This document shows, piece after piece, positions 21,411-33,190 of a stretch of 64,000 nucleotides of DNA. The stretch's first letter is position 1. Each line of letters starts with the position of its first letter. Below the pieces are notes generated by a model that had not been told where the DNA came from, ran no database searches, and was given only the letters and a program-made list of their open reading frames with translations. The translations under genes and the position numbers were made by a program. Source of the stretch: Nicotiana tabacum (Eukaryota; Streptophyta; Magnoliopsida; Solanales; Solanaceae); contig NC_134082.1 of NCBI RefSeq assembly GCF_000715075.1, positions 208,329,948-208,393,947 on the forward strand, read 5' to 3'.

Positions 21411-22291
21411 AAAACCTGATAGACCCAAGGCCCCTTGTCATCTTCAACCTTAATGAATGGGACACCGGCGTCACTGTGAGCACACAAATTATCCTCGCCA
21501 TGCACAACGATTTCCTGTCTATTCCATTCAAACATGACCTTCTGCTGCACAGTGGATGGGACTGCTTTGGCGGTATGAATCCAAGGTCGACCTAATAGCA
21601 GATTGTAGGAAACAGCTACATCCAACACTTGGAACTCCATGGTGAATTCAACTAGTCCTATTGTCAACTCAAGCACTATATCACCAACTGAATCTTTCTC
21701 TCCACCGTCAAATCCCCGAAAGCAGATACTATTCTTGTGAATCCTCTCATCATCCACTTTCAACTTGTTCAGTGTAGAGAGAGGGTAGATATTTGCACTG
21801 GAACCATTGTCAACCAATACCCGGGTAACCACGGAATCTTCACATTTCACTGTAAGATAGAGGGCTCTGTTGTGCTCAGTACCCTCCACGGGCAACTCAT
21901 CATCAGAAAAAGTGACTCTGTTCACCTCAAATATCTTGTTGGTGATCTTTTCAAGATGGTTCTCTGAGATTTTGTTGGGAACGTGGGCCTCGTTCAAAAT
22001 TTTCATCAAGGCCCGCCGATGCTCGTCTAAATGGATTAACAATGACAACAGTGAAATCTGAGGAGTCGTCTTTCTCAACTGCTCCACGATGGAATAGTCT
22101 TGCACCTTCATTTTTCTCAAAAACTCCTCTACCTCTTCTTCAGTTACAACTTTGTTTACTAGAACTGGGCTATCTTTGGAGGTTTTAGATTTTCTTAACT
22201 CTTCCGAGGCAAAGTATATCCCCGAACGAGTTAGTCTATAGGCCTCATTCACTTTTTCTTTAACTTCTTTTCCTTTGTAGGTCACCGTCAC
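21353..22291 (-). pseudogene. Aspartic protease of element B
   Basis: A 312-codon open stretch beginning MTVTYKGKEVKEKV. VTRVLVDNGSSANIYPL holds the catalytic Asp (residue 161, D-N-G-S-S), and YNLLLGRPWIHTAKA (residues 229-243) is the second conserved block. Upstream parts (YSIVEQLRKTTPQISLLSLL) align with element A (YSVIDQLNKTPTQISILSLL). The frame is joined to the preceding linker except for a stop near 22302. The last ~20 residues before the stop at 21353 are out of frame with the true continuation. It would cleave the gag-pol precursor. Confidence 0.9.
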
Positions 22292-22303
22292 CCGTTCATA
22301 GTT

Positions 22304-22600
22304 CTACGGGATATCCTTGCTATTGACTATCGGTAACTGGGTTACAGGCTTGATAATGACAGTATCTATGCGGGCACCCTCTACAATCACGATAGGCTTA
22401 TTTGCCACTCCTGGTACAACCACTTTTGGCTTTTCTTGTTTTGCTGAAACTTCACTTGAGGACCCCTTCTTGACTACCGCAGATGGTTCAACGTTTGTCC
22501 CGCTTAACTTGTTCACCGATCCTTCAACTGTTTGTTTTTTAATAGGCTTGACCTCACTTGACCGAATCATCATGACGGTCTGTTAAGGCTTCTTGGGCTC
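22304..22600 (-). pseudogene. Gag-protease linker of element B
   Basis: The minus strand encodes a Lys/Val-rich low-complexity chain (VKPIKKQTVEGSVNKL, KQEKPKVVVPGVANKP) that ends KDIP and a stop, then NYERV and the protease frame. No domain is recognised. It corresponds in position to the variable linker at 7454-7759 of element A. Confidence 0.6.
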
Positions 22601-24491
22601 CCCTCCCTTATGCATTATATCATGTTTGTCTCCTGATGGGTTGGCAACGGGTTCTAGTTGATGTTGGGTGTCTCTGGAGTTTGGAACTCAATCTAGTTGG
22701 TATCAATGAGCTCCTGGATGGCATTTTTCAAGTGCCAGCACTTCTCTGTATCATGCCCCAGAGTACCAGAACAATATTCACAGCTTATAGAGTAATCAAG
22801 ATTCTTTGAAGGAGGGTTTGGGAATTTTGACTCAATTGGCCTTAGCATATCCAACTGCTTCAGCCTGTGGAACAAACTAGTATAGGACTCTCCCAATGGG
22901 GTGAAGGTTTTCTTCTGTTGTAGCCTCTCATTCTTAAATGCTTGATTGTCCCAGAAACCTGAGCCAGCAGGGTTTCGGTAGGTTCGTGGGGGTGGGTAGG
23001 CATTCTGTGGAGCTGGGTAGGTGTTTTGTGGGACTGGCGCACGCCATTGTGCGTGGGCGGGAGGTTAAGTATATGTTTGGGCGTGGTGAACAGAAAAATG
23101 ATGGTCCGGTGATAGGTAGTAATGTTGGGATGGATTATACAGGGTTTGTGGGTGGGTTTGGTGGTAGGGTCGAGGCTGATTATAATGGTAGGACGGGCCC
23201 CTGGGTCCAAACCATGCTCCTGTATCAATTGTTGCCACATCCTCTTTCTTCTTCTTTCCGATTACTCCCCCAGTGCTATTTTGAATAGCTTGGGTAGTTG
23301 CCTTAATAGCTGAGTAACTCAAGATTTTGTTTGATTTAATCCCTTTTTCTACCATGCCACCCATCTTCACTACCTCGTTGAAGGACTTTCCTAGGGCCGA
23401 TGCCAAATGGACGTAGTAAGTGGGCTCCAGGGCCTGCAGAAAGTAATCCACCATTTCGCTCTCTTTCATCGGAGGGTCAATCCTTGCTGCTTGTTCTCTC
23501 CAACGAAAACCATATTCCCTGAAACTTTTACTAGGCTTCTTCTCAATCTTAGTTAGAGTCAACTGATCTAGAATAATCTCAAGGTTTTATTGGAAGTGAC
23601 AAACGAATTCTTGGGCCAAATCATCCCATGTATACCATCTGTTGTGATCCTGACGAGTGTACCACTCCAACACCGCATCGCTTAGACTCAGACTAAAGTA
23701 AGCCATCGACAACTCTTCTTTCCCACCGGCTCCACTCATTTTACTGCAGAATCCCCTCAAATGGGCCACTAAGTCTTCTTGCCCATCATACAGATCGAAT
23801 TTGGGCATCTTGAATCCTATTGGCAGTTGAACATCGGGAAATAGGCACAGATATTTGTAGGCCACACTCACCTAACCTCCCAATCTGCATGTTTCTGAAT
23901 GACTGTTCCAAGCTTTAAACCTTCCTGCACGTCTCCTCATGTTTTGGATTTTTAGGTGGTTTCTCAGCCTCAACAGGGAGGCCAAAACGAGGGGTGTAGG
24001 AGTAAGGCTCTGGGGCCTTGAAAGTAGGCTCGAGGGGATAGTAATGGTTATCTTGGGTCTGGAAAAAAGGCTCACTAGAGGATCGGTGGAGTGTAGCAGG
24101 TAGGGGTGCCACAAAAACATGGGTGGCTGGTGGAGGCGGGTATTGAACTAGTTTGGGTGGTGGAGCTTGTGGTGTTTGGGAAGTGGTGGTAAATAGGAAA
24201 GCTTGGAGATGAATCAACAATGGGAGGTTCCTGGGATTGAGCCAACGGTGGGACGAAAGCAAGGTTGGCATGGTAGGATGGTGGTGGATGCCCTTTCACC
24301 CATGCCTGGTACATCTCTACCATCTGTTGTTTCAGTTTATACACTTCCTCTTTCAGATTAACGTCAGCCTCTTCCCCCTCTCTCGACGGATCAATAACAC
24401 TTGCATCCAGTTCTTGGTTAGTCATAATCAACTTGTCTTTGGACCCGGTGTTGTATGGATGAGTTGCCAGAATGCCAAACAAACTAACCAC
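22600..24491 (-). pseudogene. gag of element B, broken in several frames
   Basis: The frame opens VVSLFGILATHPYNTGS at 24491 after a candidate splice acceptor and has no early ATG. A coiled segment (LKEEVYKLKQQMVEMYQAW) is followed by a Pro/Ser-rich linker. A frameshift near 24200 and a stop near 23915 lead to MPKFDLYDGQEDLVAHLRGF and the capsid motif LSLSDAVLEWYTRQD (about 23700-23650), a stop near 23587, then EKKPSKSFREYGFRWREQAA, EMVDYFLQALEP and a Tyr/Pro/His-rich stretch. After another stop near 23065 comes the zinc knuckle CEYCSGTLGHDTEKCWHLK (about 22795-22735), spacing C-x2-C-x5-H-x4-C. Equivalent blocks occur in element A. Non-functional because of multiple lesions. Confidence 0.87.
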
Positions 24492-25101
24492 CTGCCTGTA
24501 CTATTTTTCAACAACAAACTTGTTAGCAATTAGAGCTTAACAGATAGGCAATCGCACATTGGGGATGTAATGCACCTAAGCAGTTAACCATTTCTATTAT
24601 GCATTTGATCGGTTGCTTGCGTCATCCCGACTTTCCCTAATTTTAATTTTGCAACTCCTCTCTTTTCCACTCCTGCCTTTCTTTGCTTGATTTCTCGTTG
24701 TTCTTTATTCCCTCGTTTTCCTCTCTTGTTTTGCCATTGTTTCCTTCCCACTGTTTCTTGTTTTCTCTTTCTTCTTTTTCTTCTTTTCTCTTTTTTTTTC
24801 TTTTCTGGTTATGAACGAATCCTATGGGGATTGCCTACATATCATGATGCCGCATGAATCAGACCGAACGTAGTTCTGGGGGATAAATGTAAAAATAAAT
24901 AATAAAATATTTTGGGATTTTCAGATTTTCCATAAAACGAAAATGTTTTGATTACATCGACTCATCCTATCAAATTTAATCATAAAACTAACAGACTTGA
25001 AAAAGGAAACTAACAGACTCCAACAGAAAGATAAAAACACAGACTCGAAAACAGGCTAACAGACTCTAACAGAAAGACAAAAATACAGACTCGGGTAAAA
25101 A
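24492..25101 (-). other. ORF1-gag spacer of element B
   Basis: No coding frame. It contains a long pyrimidine tract on the + strand (about 24640-24815), hairpin copy B3, a run with two near-identical 'cagactc...aacagaaagacaaaaa' units (about 24985-25090), and a CAG at the gag exon start (24492-24494, minus strand). Confidence 0.6.
24826..24878 (-). repeat. Double-stem hairpin motif, copy B3 (ORF1/gag border)
   Basis: Outer stem CTAC 24835-24838 with GTAG 24870-24873; inner stem TCATG 24842-24846 with CATGA 24853-24857. The inner stem differs on both strands from the other copies, yet still pairs. Confidence 0.7.
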
Positions 25102-27162
25102 TCATGAATACATTAATGCCTCAACTGCTCCTGGGGCCCGCAGGACATCAGTCGGTCTTGCCACAGGCCAACGTACCAAATCCCCTTGGAGATGATAGAG
25201 ATCCTCCATTATCTGGCGGACAAAGGTCATTACTGTGGAAAAAAACATGGATCTGGTCATGTCTTCACACTTTCTGCACTTCATTGCGATGTAGTCGGCG
25301 ATCCTTCTGACCCTTTCTCTTATGACGCCCTTTTTTTGCGACAAACGCCCAATTTGCTGGGCCCTAGCTTCCAAAGTTTGTTCAGCTGCATGGTTTTGTT
25401 CTTGAAGTTGTTGTAGATCTCTTTCTAACTGTGCCATCGCTACATAATAGTGTTCTCTTTCTGCCTTAAAGTCTTTTTCCTGCTTGATCATTTTGTTCTC
25501 AAAGATGATGACCCTTTTCTTCAACCCCACAACCTCATTGTCATATTTCTTTTTTAACTGTTTAACCAAGCACGCTCGTTCCTCCACATTCTTATCCAGT
25601 TTTGTTCGAGCCCTTGCTAGTTCACCCTCTGCCTTGTTCAGATCAAAACCATACTCACCCACCTTCCGCCTAAGGTTATTTATAAGCTTTCTATCTTTTG
25701 CACTTCTGGCGAGATTTTTGGCCGCTATTTTCATTTCCCGAATTTGGGCTCGAAGGGCGTCATTTTCCTTAGATAGCTCTTTCTTCTCACCCTCATCTGC
25801 GGCGGCTTGCAAACCATTCTCAAATTGAAGATCCTTGACTTGCTTTTCCAGCTTGCTTATGGTAGCCCTATATTCGTTTTCTTTGGCCAACCCATCCCAT
25901 TGCGCCTATGACGCCTGGACAAATTCTTGAAGATGGGGTCTTTTGGCTGGTCTCCCAAACTCAACACTTCTTTGGTACCATGCGAGGTAACTGAGCGAGA
26001 CTTCACCCATGGGTAGATCACACACTTGGGTGCTTGCTGTCAAGTACTGACACTTGCTCCATATTTGGCGAACTGTTGCTTCATGAAATTGACCGTTAGA
26101 ACCAATCTTGACTACCTGAGTAATAAGGTCTTCATCCTTTGGAACTATTTGCCATCTCCCCAGCTGTCTCAAAACCTGGTATAGGACATAAGGCTGGATA
26201 CTTCTGAGACCCATCAGGAGGAAGTGAGGCGTGGTAGCTGGCATGTATATGATTTCACCTACAGGAAGCCACCCGAACGTCCATTCTATTTGATTTGTAG
26301 TGACGGAACGGAGACGTGATATCCATTCCGTGACCCTTTCTGGCACGCTAAACCCGTCGACCCTTGTATAAAACTCCTCTATGCAGCTTTTCTCTGTCGA
26401 CCCATAGTTCGGGTATTGAGGATGATGGCATAGATGTTCAATCATCCACATTTGTAGCAACAAGTTGCATCCTTCAAAAAAGTCTCCTCCGGCTTTGCAG
26501 GCTGTGAAAGCGCGGAAGATTTCAGACACTATCATGGGTGTGAGGGTGCTTTTGGCCTGAGTAAGCAAAGTGCTGACGACCCCAGCTATCCGTATATCAA
26601 TATTCTCATCTTTCCTAGGAAACACTAGAAGACCCAAGAATACCACCATAAAAGCGAAGCACCTGTGTTCTTCCCATTTGAGGCGATTCCCTTTGCTGTA
26701 AATTTTGCTTTCTGGATTGTTAAACCCCCCCTATGTGTCCGTATCGCTAGTTTATAAACTGCGGAGAAGAAAAACCAGCTGCCAAATCTGGGTAATGGAC
26801 CCCCTTCTTATCTTTAAGAAATCTAGGAACTTGTGTACAGCGACGACTCTTGGAGCAATCAAATACTTGTGTCTCAAAGGAGCTTCAGTGCTCCCAATAT
26901 ATCCGGCTATTTCTTCCAGAGTGGGTGTGAGTTCAAAATCCGAGAAATGAAACACGTTGTGAGTTGGATCCCAAAACGTAACCAGTGCCTTTATTATGTC
27001 TCCTCTAGGCCTAATCTTCAATATCCCGGTGAGACCTCCCAAGTAGCGATTGACCCTATCTTGTCCTGATTCACCTAGATCTTCCCACCACATATACAAC
27101 TCCAAAGGAATCTTGGTCATGACTGTTACTGGCAAATTTTGACTTGTGCTCATTCTGCACAT
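25102..27162 (-). pseudogene. ORF1 of element B: DUF7745-like domain plus coiled coil
   Basis: Begins MCRMSTSQNLPV; the ATG at 27153 (MSTSQ) is an alternative start. The N-terminal block has LELYMWWEDLGESGQDRVNR, IIKALVTFWDPTHNVFHFSD and FELTPTLEEIAGYIG, matching the plant DUF7745 family, which is related to the plant mobile domain. A frameshift near 26790 and a stop-containing stretch follow. The frame from 26649 (VVFLGLLVFPRKDENIDIRI) runs to 25906, has one TAG after VQAS, and continues to 25102 as a long coiled coil rich in Lys/Glu/Leu (ISKLEKQVKDLQFE to QQLQEQNHAAEQTLEARAQQ). Intact length would be near 680 aa. Ogre elements carry an ORF1 before gag; its role is unknown. Confidence 0.8.
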
Positions 27163-28280
27163 TTATTAGGGTGATTTAATTAAGTAAAATCATGACTCAT
27201 TTGACTCAAGAAAAGTTAACACTATTTTTTCCAAATTTTTATTTCAAAAATAAAACCTGGCTTTGCAAATACGGCCTTTCAGCACTTCGGGGGAAAAGAT
27301 TTTAAGGTCGTGCTTGCTAACCGGCCAAAAATTTGAAAAAGAGACCAAAGGCGGCTGTTCTTGCAAAAATAGCCTTCCGACGTCCTTTTGGGGACATTGG
27401 GCTACTTTTGACAAGAATAGCATCACCTTACTTATTTACAACAAAGCAATAAAATTTTGGTTATTTTGGGCTATTTTTGCAAAAGGGAAGTTGGACCCGA
27501 TGGGGGTTGCCTACGTATCCCACATCCGGTGGGAATCAAACTGGCGTAGTTCGGGCAGTTTTGACAAAACAAAGACCAAATATATTTTTTTTTAAAACAA
27601 AATTTTCTTTTTTATTTTCCTTTTTTTTCAAAATTTCGGCAGGGTTTTAATATATTTTGAACATTGATTTTTCAATACAGGCAATTATCTCTCTCAACCC
27701 TCACATTGACTTTCTTCTTCTAAACTTTTCTGCTATTATTTGATGAGCCGATCAACATGAAAATCCGAAGCAAATGAATGCACAAATAGCAAGTAGGATG
27801 CATCAGGATGATTTTTTCATTTCGGGTACACCTGTCCTAGACAGACCCAACCCTTGTGTTGAGTCTCCAAAGTCAAATGCACATGATGCAAACAAATGTT
27901 CCTACTAGGGATCTAGCATGAGGTTGAGTTATTCTAAGTATAAAGCCTGGGTATATTGTTCTAGACTTGTGCACCCAAGCGGGCAACTCGAGCCGAGGAG
28001 GGGGCTACGTACCGGGAACTAAAAGGCCATCCGACTTAGTAACTTATCCAAGCCTCTTTCTTATTTCAAGGTATGACACTAACAGAATAGGGAGTCACGC
28101 CAGCGTGCACATTCCCGAAGATGAGAAGAGAAGGGTTTCGTAACAGTTTATATACAGTTCAGATAATATCAAAGTGGTAAAAAGCAGTACTTAGCACATT
28201 AGACCCAAATATGTGAATAAAATCAGATAATAAATAAAGCCAAAAACAACAATTATTCTAAGCTCGAATTTTGAACCCTG
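27163..28280 (-). other. Untranslated leader of element B
   Basis: No coding frame between the extended PBS and ORF1. It contains hairpin copy B4 (27505-27552). The ORF at 27263-27595 on the other strand has no similarity to the element's proteins and is treated as chance. Confidence 0.6.
27500..27555 (-). repeat. Double-stem hairpin motif, copy B4 (leader/ORF1 border)
   Basis: Outer stem CTACG 27511-27515 with CGTAG 27545-27549; inner stem TCCCAC 27518-27523 with GTGGGA 27529-27534, loop of five bases. This is the strongest inner stem of the set. Confidence 0.75.
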
Positions 28281-28320
28281 AACTAGAGATTCTGGGTTCT
28301 ATTCCCCAGCAGAGTCGCCA
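28281..28320 (-). other. Primer binding site of element B, extended into the tRNA body
   Basis: The core PBS is 28303-28320 (minus TGGCGACTCTGCTGGGGA), five bases from the LTR. The next ~20 bases also resemble tRNA-Arg: read on the + strand, aactagagattctgggttct continues the tRNA 3' half, with a T-arm stem CTGGG 28292-28296 and CCCAG 28305-28309. It is not a tRNA gene, since the 5' half and anticodon loop are absent. The tRNA identity is from memory. Confidence 0.7.
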
Positions 28321-28324
28321 TAGC

Positions 28325-31300
28325 TGTCACACCTCCTTATTACTACCCTCGGAAGGGCATAAGGGAATTTTTTCCAACTTAAAGTGACAATCGAAACGGG
28401 ATCATTTTATTAAAAATTTAGAGTCGCCACTTGGGATAATTTTATGGTTTCCCAAGTCACCAGTTCAAATCCTGAATCGAGGAAAAGATTGACTCTGTAT
28501 TACAGTCCGCGGACACAGAAATCCGGGTAAGGAATTCTGTTAACTCGAGAGAAGGTGTTAGGAATTCCCAAGTTCCGTGGTTCTAGCACGAACGCTCAAC
28601 TATTATTATTAGCCCATTATCTGATTTTAATACATGTTTTAGCCTATGATGCAATTTTAACTTATTACCCGCTTTTAATCATTTTAAAGGAATATTGCAA
28701 TATCATTTAAAATACGTCTTGAACCACGTCACATAAATTCACCCGCGGTCCTCGACATATTTTATCTAACATTGTTGAGATTTGGATTTGGGTCACATAA
28801 ATGCGCACCCGAGTTTAGGAAGGTAACTTTAAGATAGCGCGCCTAAAGCAACTACGCATTTTCAACTTTGTGAGGGCCGTGGAAATTCAACTAAATGGCA
28901 CGCCTCGATTTCTAAAGATTTGAATATTAATCAAATGAGGGCCATGCATTTTCGAGATTTATTTGGCACGACACACCTCAAATTAACTACAAGGATCTAC
29001 TAATTAAATAAGGCTAAAGGAAATAGTAGCTACTTCTAAACTACAGCAGAATTCAAATTGTGAATCTAAAAGCTAGTACTAGGTGAGGTCTACTCTATTT
29101 CCGTTTTAGAACCCAGGCCTGGCCTGAGGCCCGATAGCCAATTGTCATGACAAGCAAGGAAGCATGATTGGGCTTGTCATGAAGCCCGGATTGAGAGCTT
29201 AACACAAAAGGGGAAGCTTGGTGCATATGGATTCCTGTTGATGGCCAACTCAATGTTATATCGTTTGAGAGCATTACACCTTCTATACCATTTTCCACTT
29301 TGAACCAAATATTGACACATATTAAATGCATGAAAATCACATTCTTAGACCAATACATGTATTCTATGGCAAAGTGAAACTCCCAATTGCGTTAATAAGC
29401 ATTTGCCCAAGATACCCATTATTTGATATCAAGAACTTAATGATCATAACTCATGCAATATCTGATTCAAACCGGCACGTTTAACTGGATTATACTGACT
29501 CAAAATTCTCAAAGAAGAGAGAAAACCAAACACGAACTGATTTAGGTCTGGGAACTGTCAGGTCTAAAATCAGACTCAGTTTATTTGAAAGTCCCCTTTT
29601 AAAATTCAAAGAGCTCAGTACATACATAAAGGAAGAACTAGTGACAAATTATGAAATCATTGAGCCATGTTTCAAGCTATACGGGTGCAAATTTGAGCAC
29701 AATTACTGGGAAAACAAACTTAAACCAAATTCATTAGGCAAATGATCTGAGTCGACATGCGTTTACCTATGGCTATGAAAAACACAAACCAAAAGCCAAA
29801 TAGTTTCAATTGATTAAACTACATATCACAATCCTTAATTATTACATGTTCCACCTAGTGTAAAGCACTCTTGAATCTTTTATACTCAAGAAAAGTTCAA
29901 CTTCAGCATTTGAAACTAACTGTATATCATGGAATGGGGCCTTCACAATAAACTAGACTAGAAACATGAATAATACATGGCAGAATTGCACAGTAATCAT
30001 AACAGAGGCTAATGCCTTTTCATTCAAATCCAGCTTGGTCACAGATCTTTACACACAGCTTAATCAGGCTTCATTTATACCATAGTTTTAAGAGAATGCC
30101 TGGTAATGAAGAAGGGAAAAACCAAAAGAAGTGAGGGATCAGCAGTAAGCAGTAACTGAAACCAAACCAGATGCAGCCAATAAAACAGTGAAATCAGCTC
30201 AGAAAAAAACAAATGGAACAGTAAAACCCCACAACAACTCAAAACCAGATTTCACAATCCCAAAATCATACCATCTTCAACCCAGGTGTAAGATTTGAAG
30301 TTTTCAGAGATTCAACTAGTGAAGAAGATCAGCAAATCAACACTACGCAGAAATTTTTAGCAATTTGTCACAAAGAAAGTGCATGGAAATCAGTGTTATT
30401 CCCAAGTTTTAGCCGTTTCAATTTTCTGGACGTTTTTAATCTTTTCCGATCCCCCATGAATGTCAAGTAATGGTGCCTTTATAGGCAAGTCATTAGGGCT
30501 GCAGAAATGAACTATGTTTTGCACTTCAAACCTTCTAGAGTTTTCATTTTTGCTCAAATACCCCTAGTTTAGAAATCAGAAATTCAGAATAATCCCCCTC
30601 TCTAGCTTCCTAGAACCTTCTCACAGCAGATACTAAAGATTCCCTAAGCCAAAGTTCCCAAACTACCCCTCAAACCCCTAAATATTACCCCCAGGACCTC
30701 AAATGGGTCATGGGTCAAATGACCCAATGGTTAAACCAGGCCTGGACTCAAAAACTCAATTCAAATTCCTTGGAATGAATTCTGAAATGAATTCAGAGCC
30801 CAAACGGTAAAATGAATCAAACCAAGATTGAGCAAATTATGGCAAGCAGTAGGAAAACGACTAAACAATTTTCACAAAACTTAAAACCTAAACTAAGGGA
30901 TTAAATTATCATATAAACCTAGTTAAACTAAATGGCTAAACAAACAAAGTGAAATCAGAAATTAATCATGCTGTTAACAAAAGAATTAAATAGACCAAGC
31001 AAAAAATCATAGAACAAAACTTGGAAAGGAAAAACTGAAAAAGGAACAAAATGGACAGTACTCAATCTTAGCTAAAAACTTGTTCAAGTATTAGTTTAAT
31101 TAACCGGAGAGAAAGAGAAGAAGAGAAAAGGAAAGAAAGCTGAAACAATCACAAGAGTAAACAAAAGAAAAGAAAGAAACTCACCAACTCAGGCTCGAAC
31201 TTGCAACTGACTTTCCGATTTAAACCCCCAAATAATGTCAACCGCTTGTTCTTTGTCAAGAACAAGCGAATAACGTTATTTCATGATAAAACCGGCCATG

Positions 31301-32259
31301 AACAATCATGAAAACTGGAGAAACACCCTTTCATATACAGATTTAGCTTTGACTTCTGGGGCTCGAACCTTATATTTAAGATTAGAGACACTCTAGCAAG
31401 ATTCGAGGGAAACAGAGTGGGGATTTAATACAAGGGGGTCATGGTGGTTCTGTGGTGTCAATTTGGAGTGGTTTGGGACCGGCGCCGCCGGCGACAAGCG
31501 GTGGAAAAGGAGGCGGATCTAGGGTTTCTTAGGGTGGTCTGTGAGAGGAGTGAGTTGAGAGAGACGATGAGAGAGGGGGGGTCTGTTTTCGGACATTTAT
31601 ATACTAAGAACAAACCAGTTCCGGACCGTTCGATCAATTGAGATCAACGGTCCAAATCAAAATGGGTGAAACAGTGTCGTTTGGCTTTAAGGTGGGGCGG
31701 ACCGGGTTCTAGGGGCGGGTCTGTGATGATTCTTATGGGTATTAGAAAAATGATTTGGGCCGGGAATTTCAAACCTTTTTGGCCCAACAATCTGATTTTT
31801 CATTCTTTCTCTTTTCCTTTTCAATTCATTTTTCTTCATAATTCTTTTTTTTTTCAAAATTAAAATTAAAACCTAAATTAAATCCTAAAACTAAATTAAT
31901 CTATCAAAAATACTAATTGATTTTAAATAATAATTAACACGACCAATTAAAAACCAAATTTAAAGAAAACTACCCAAATTCGAGATTAAACAATAAAAAT
32001 GCAAAATTAGTTATTTTTTGGTGATTTTCCAATTTTATGAAACCCTAATTTACTAATTAATCTAAGAAATATAAATTAAATCCTAAATGCAAATGCAACA
32101 TATTTTTGTATTTTTTTCATGAACTAAATAAACGTGCACAAACAAATGCAAACAATTAAGAAAATTCCACAAAAATTTCCAGAAATGGCAAATGATGAGA
32201 AATCTATTTCTTTGGGATTCTGTAGAAGTAATTCATATAGGGCAAAAATCACGTGCTCA
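28325..32259 (-). repeat. 5' LTR of element B
   Basis: Pair of 10063-13966. On the + strand it starts TGTCACACCTCC at 28325, four bases after the PBS, and ends GTGCTCA at 32259, followed by the repeat taccata. A TATA-like box is at 30476-30485 (minus strand). Confidence 0.95.
30476..30485 (-). promoter_or_regulatory. Candidate TATA box in the 5' LTR of element B
   Basis: The minus strand reads CTATAAAGG within cctttatag of the + strand. Conserved in both LTR copies. This is the copy that would start the genomic RNA. Confidence 0.5.
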
Positions 32260-33190
32260 TACCATATTCCATGATATGATACACAAGGAGATAGAGGTTT
32301 ATGTAGATGATGTTATCATCAAATCCAAGAAGGCCACTGATCACATGGAAGATCTGAGGAAGTTCTTCAATAGACTACGGAGGTACAACCTGAAACTAGA
32401 CCCCGCAAAGTGCGCATTTGGGGTTCCCGTTGGAAAATTGTTTGGGTTTATTGCGAGTCTCCAAGGAATATAACTGGACCCATCGAAAGTCAAAGCCATT
32501 CAAGAATTACCACCGCCAAAGAACAAGAAGGACGTGATGAGTTTCCTGGGAAGGCTTAACTACATCAGCCGATTCATAGCGCAATCTACAATTATTTACG
32601 AGCCAATCTTTAAGATGTTAAAGAAGTATGTTGCTACCAAATGGACCGATGACTGCCAAAAGGCCTTTGACAGAATCAAGGAGTACCTGTGAACACCACC
32701 AGTCCTAGTCCTGCCCGAGCCAGGTAGACCCTTACTACTCTACCTTGCAATGTTAGATGGAGCTTTTGGCTGCGTTCTGGGGCAGCATGATGAAATGGGG
32801 AGGAAGGAGCAGGCCATTTATTATCTCAGCAAGAAGTTCACCCCGTACAAGGTTCGATATTCTCTATTGGAGCGCACATGTTGTGCTTTGACTTGGGTAG
32901 CTCAGATGTTAAGACATTACTTCTGTGCCTATACTATATATCTCATATCAAGGATGGATCCTTTGAAATATATCTTTCAGAAGCCCATGCCCACCGGCAA
33001 GCTGGCCTAGTGGCAAATCCTGCTGAGTGAGTTCGGCATTGTTTATGTAACTTAGAAAGCAGATAAGGGTCAGGCACTGGCAGACCACCTCGCTGAGAAT
33101 CCAGTGGATGGGGAATACAAACCCCTGAAAACGTATTTTCCTGATGAAGAGGTATCATTCATAGGAGAAGACATCGCAAAATCCTATGAC
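32260..33190 (+). pseudogene. Reverse transcriptase C-terminal part and RNase H of element A
   Basis: Resumes immediately after element B: TIFHDMIHKEIEVYVDDVIIKS, containing the catalytic YVDD (about 32300-32311). It continues KCAFGVPVGKLFGFIASLQG, a stop at 32470, FLGRLNYISRFIAQ, and a stop near 32690. RNase H follows: LLYLAMLDGAFGCVLGQHDE, KEQAIYYLSKKFTPYKVRYS, LERTCCALTWVAQMLRHYF, with stops near 33008 and 33052. The second frame of the protein agrees closely with element B at the same positions. It would complete the polymerase and remove RNA from the hybrid. Confidence 0.9.

Larger units (their letters stand above)
10063..32259 (-). mobile_element. Element B: complete Tat/Ogre-type gypsy retrotransposon nested in element A
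   Basis: About 22.2 kb with LTRs of 3904 bp (10063-13966) and 3935 bp (28325-32259), both reading TG...CA. Flanks are taccata on both sides (10056-10062 and 32260-32266). On the minus strand the order is LTR, PBS, ORF1 (DUF7745-like plus coiled coil), gag, protease/G-patch, intron, RT, RNase H, second RNase H, integrase, 3' UTR with tandem arrays, PPT, LTR. Length, very long LTRs, ORF1 ahead of gag and the intron before pol are typical of Ogre elements. Every large ORF has a few stops or frameshifts, and integrase has lost two catalytic residues. It is inserted opposite in orientation to A. Confidence 0.95.

Noticed and set aside
25484..25828. 114-aa Phe/Leu-rich ORF on the + strand
   Set aside because: Antisense shadow of the coiled-coil part of ORF1 in element B.
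28281..28320. Possible tRNA-Arg gene
   Set aside because: Only the 3' part of a tRNA is present, directly at an LTR; there is no acceptor 5' strand, D-arm or anticodon loop.
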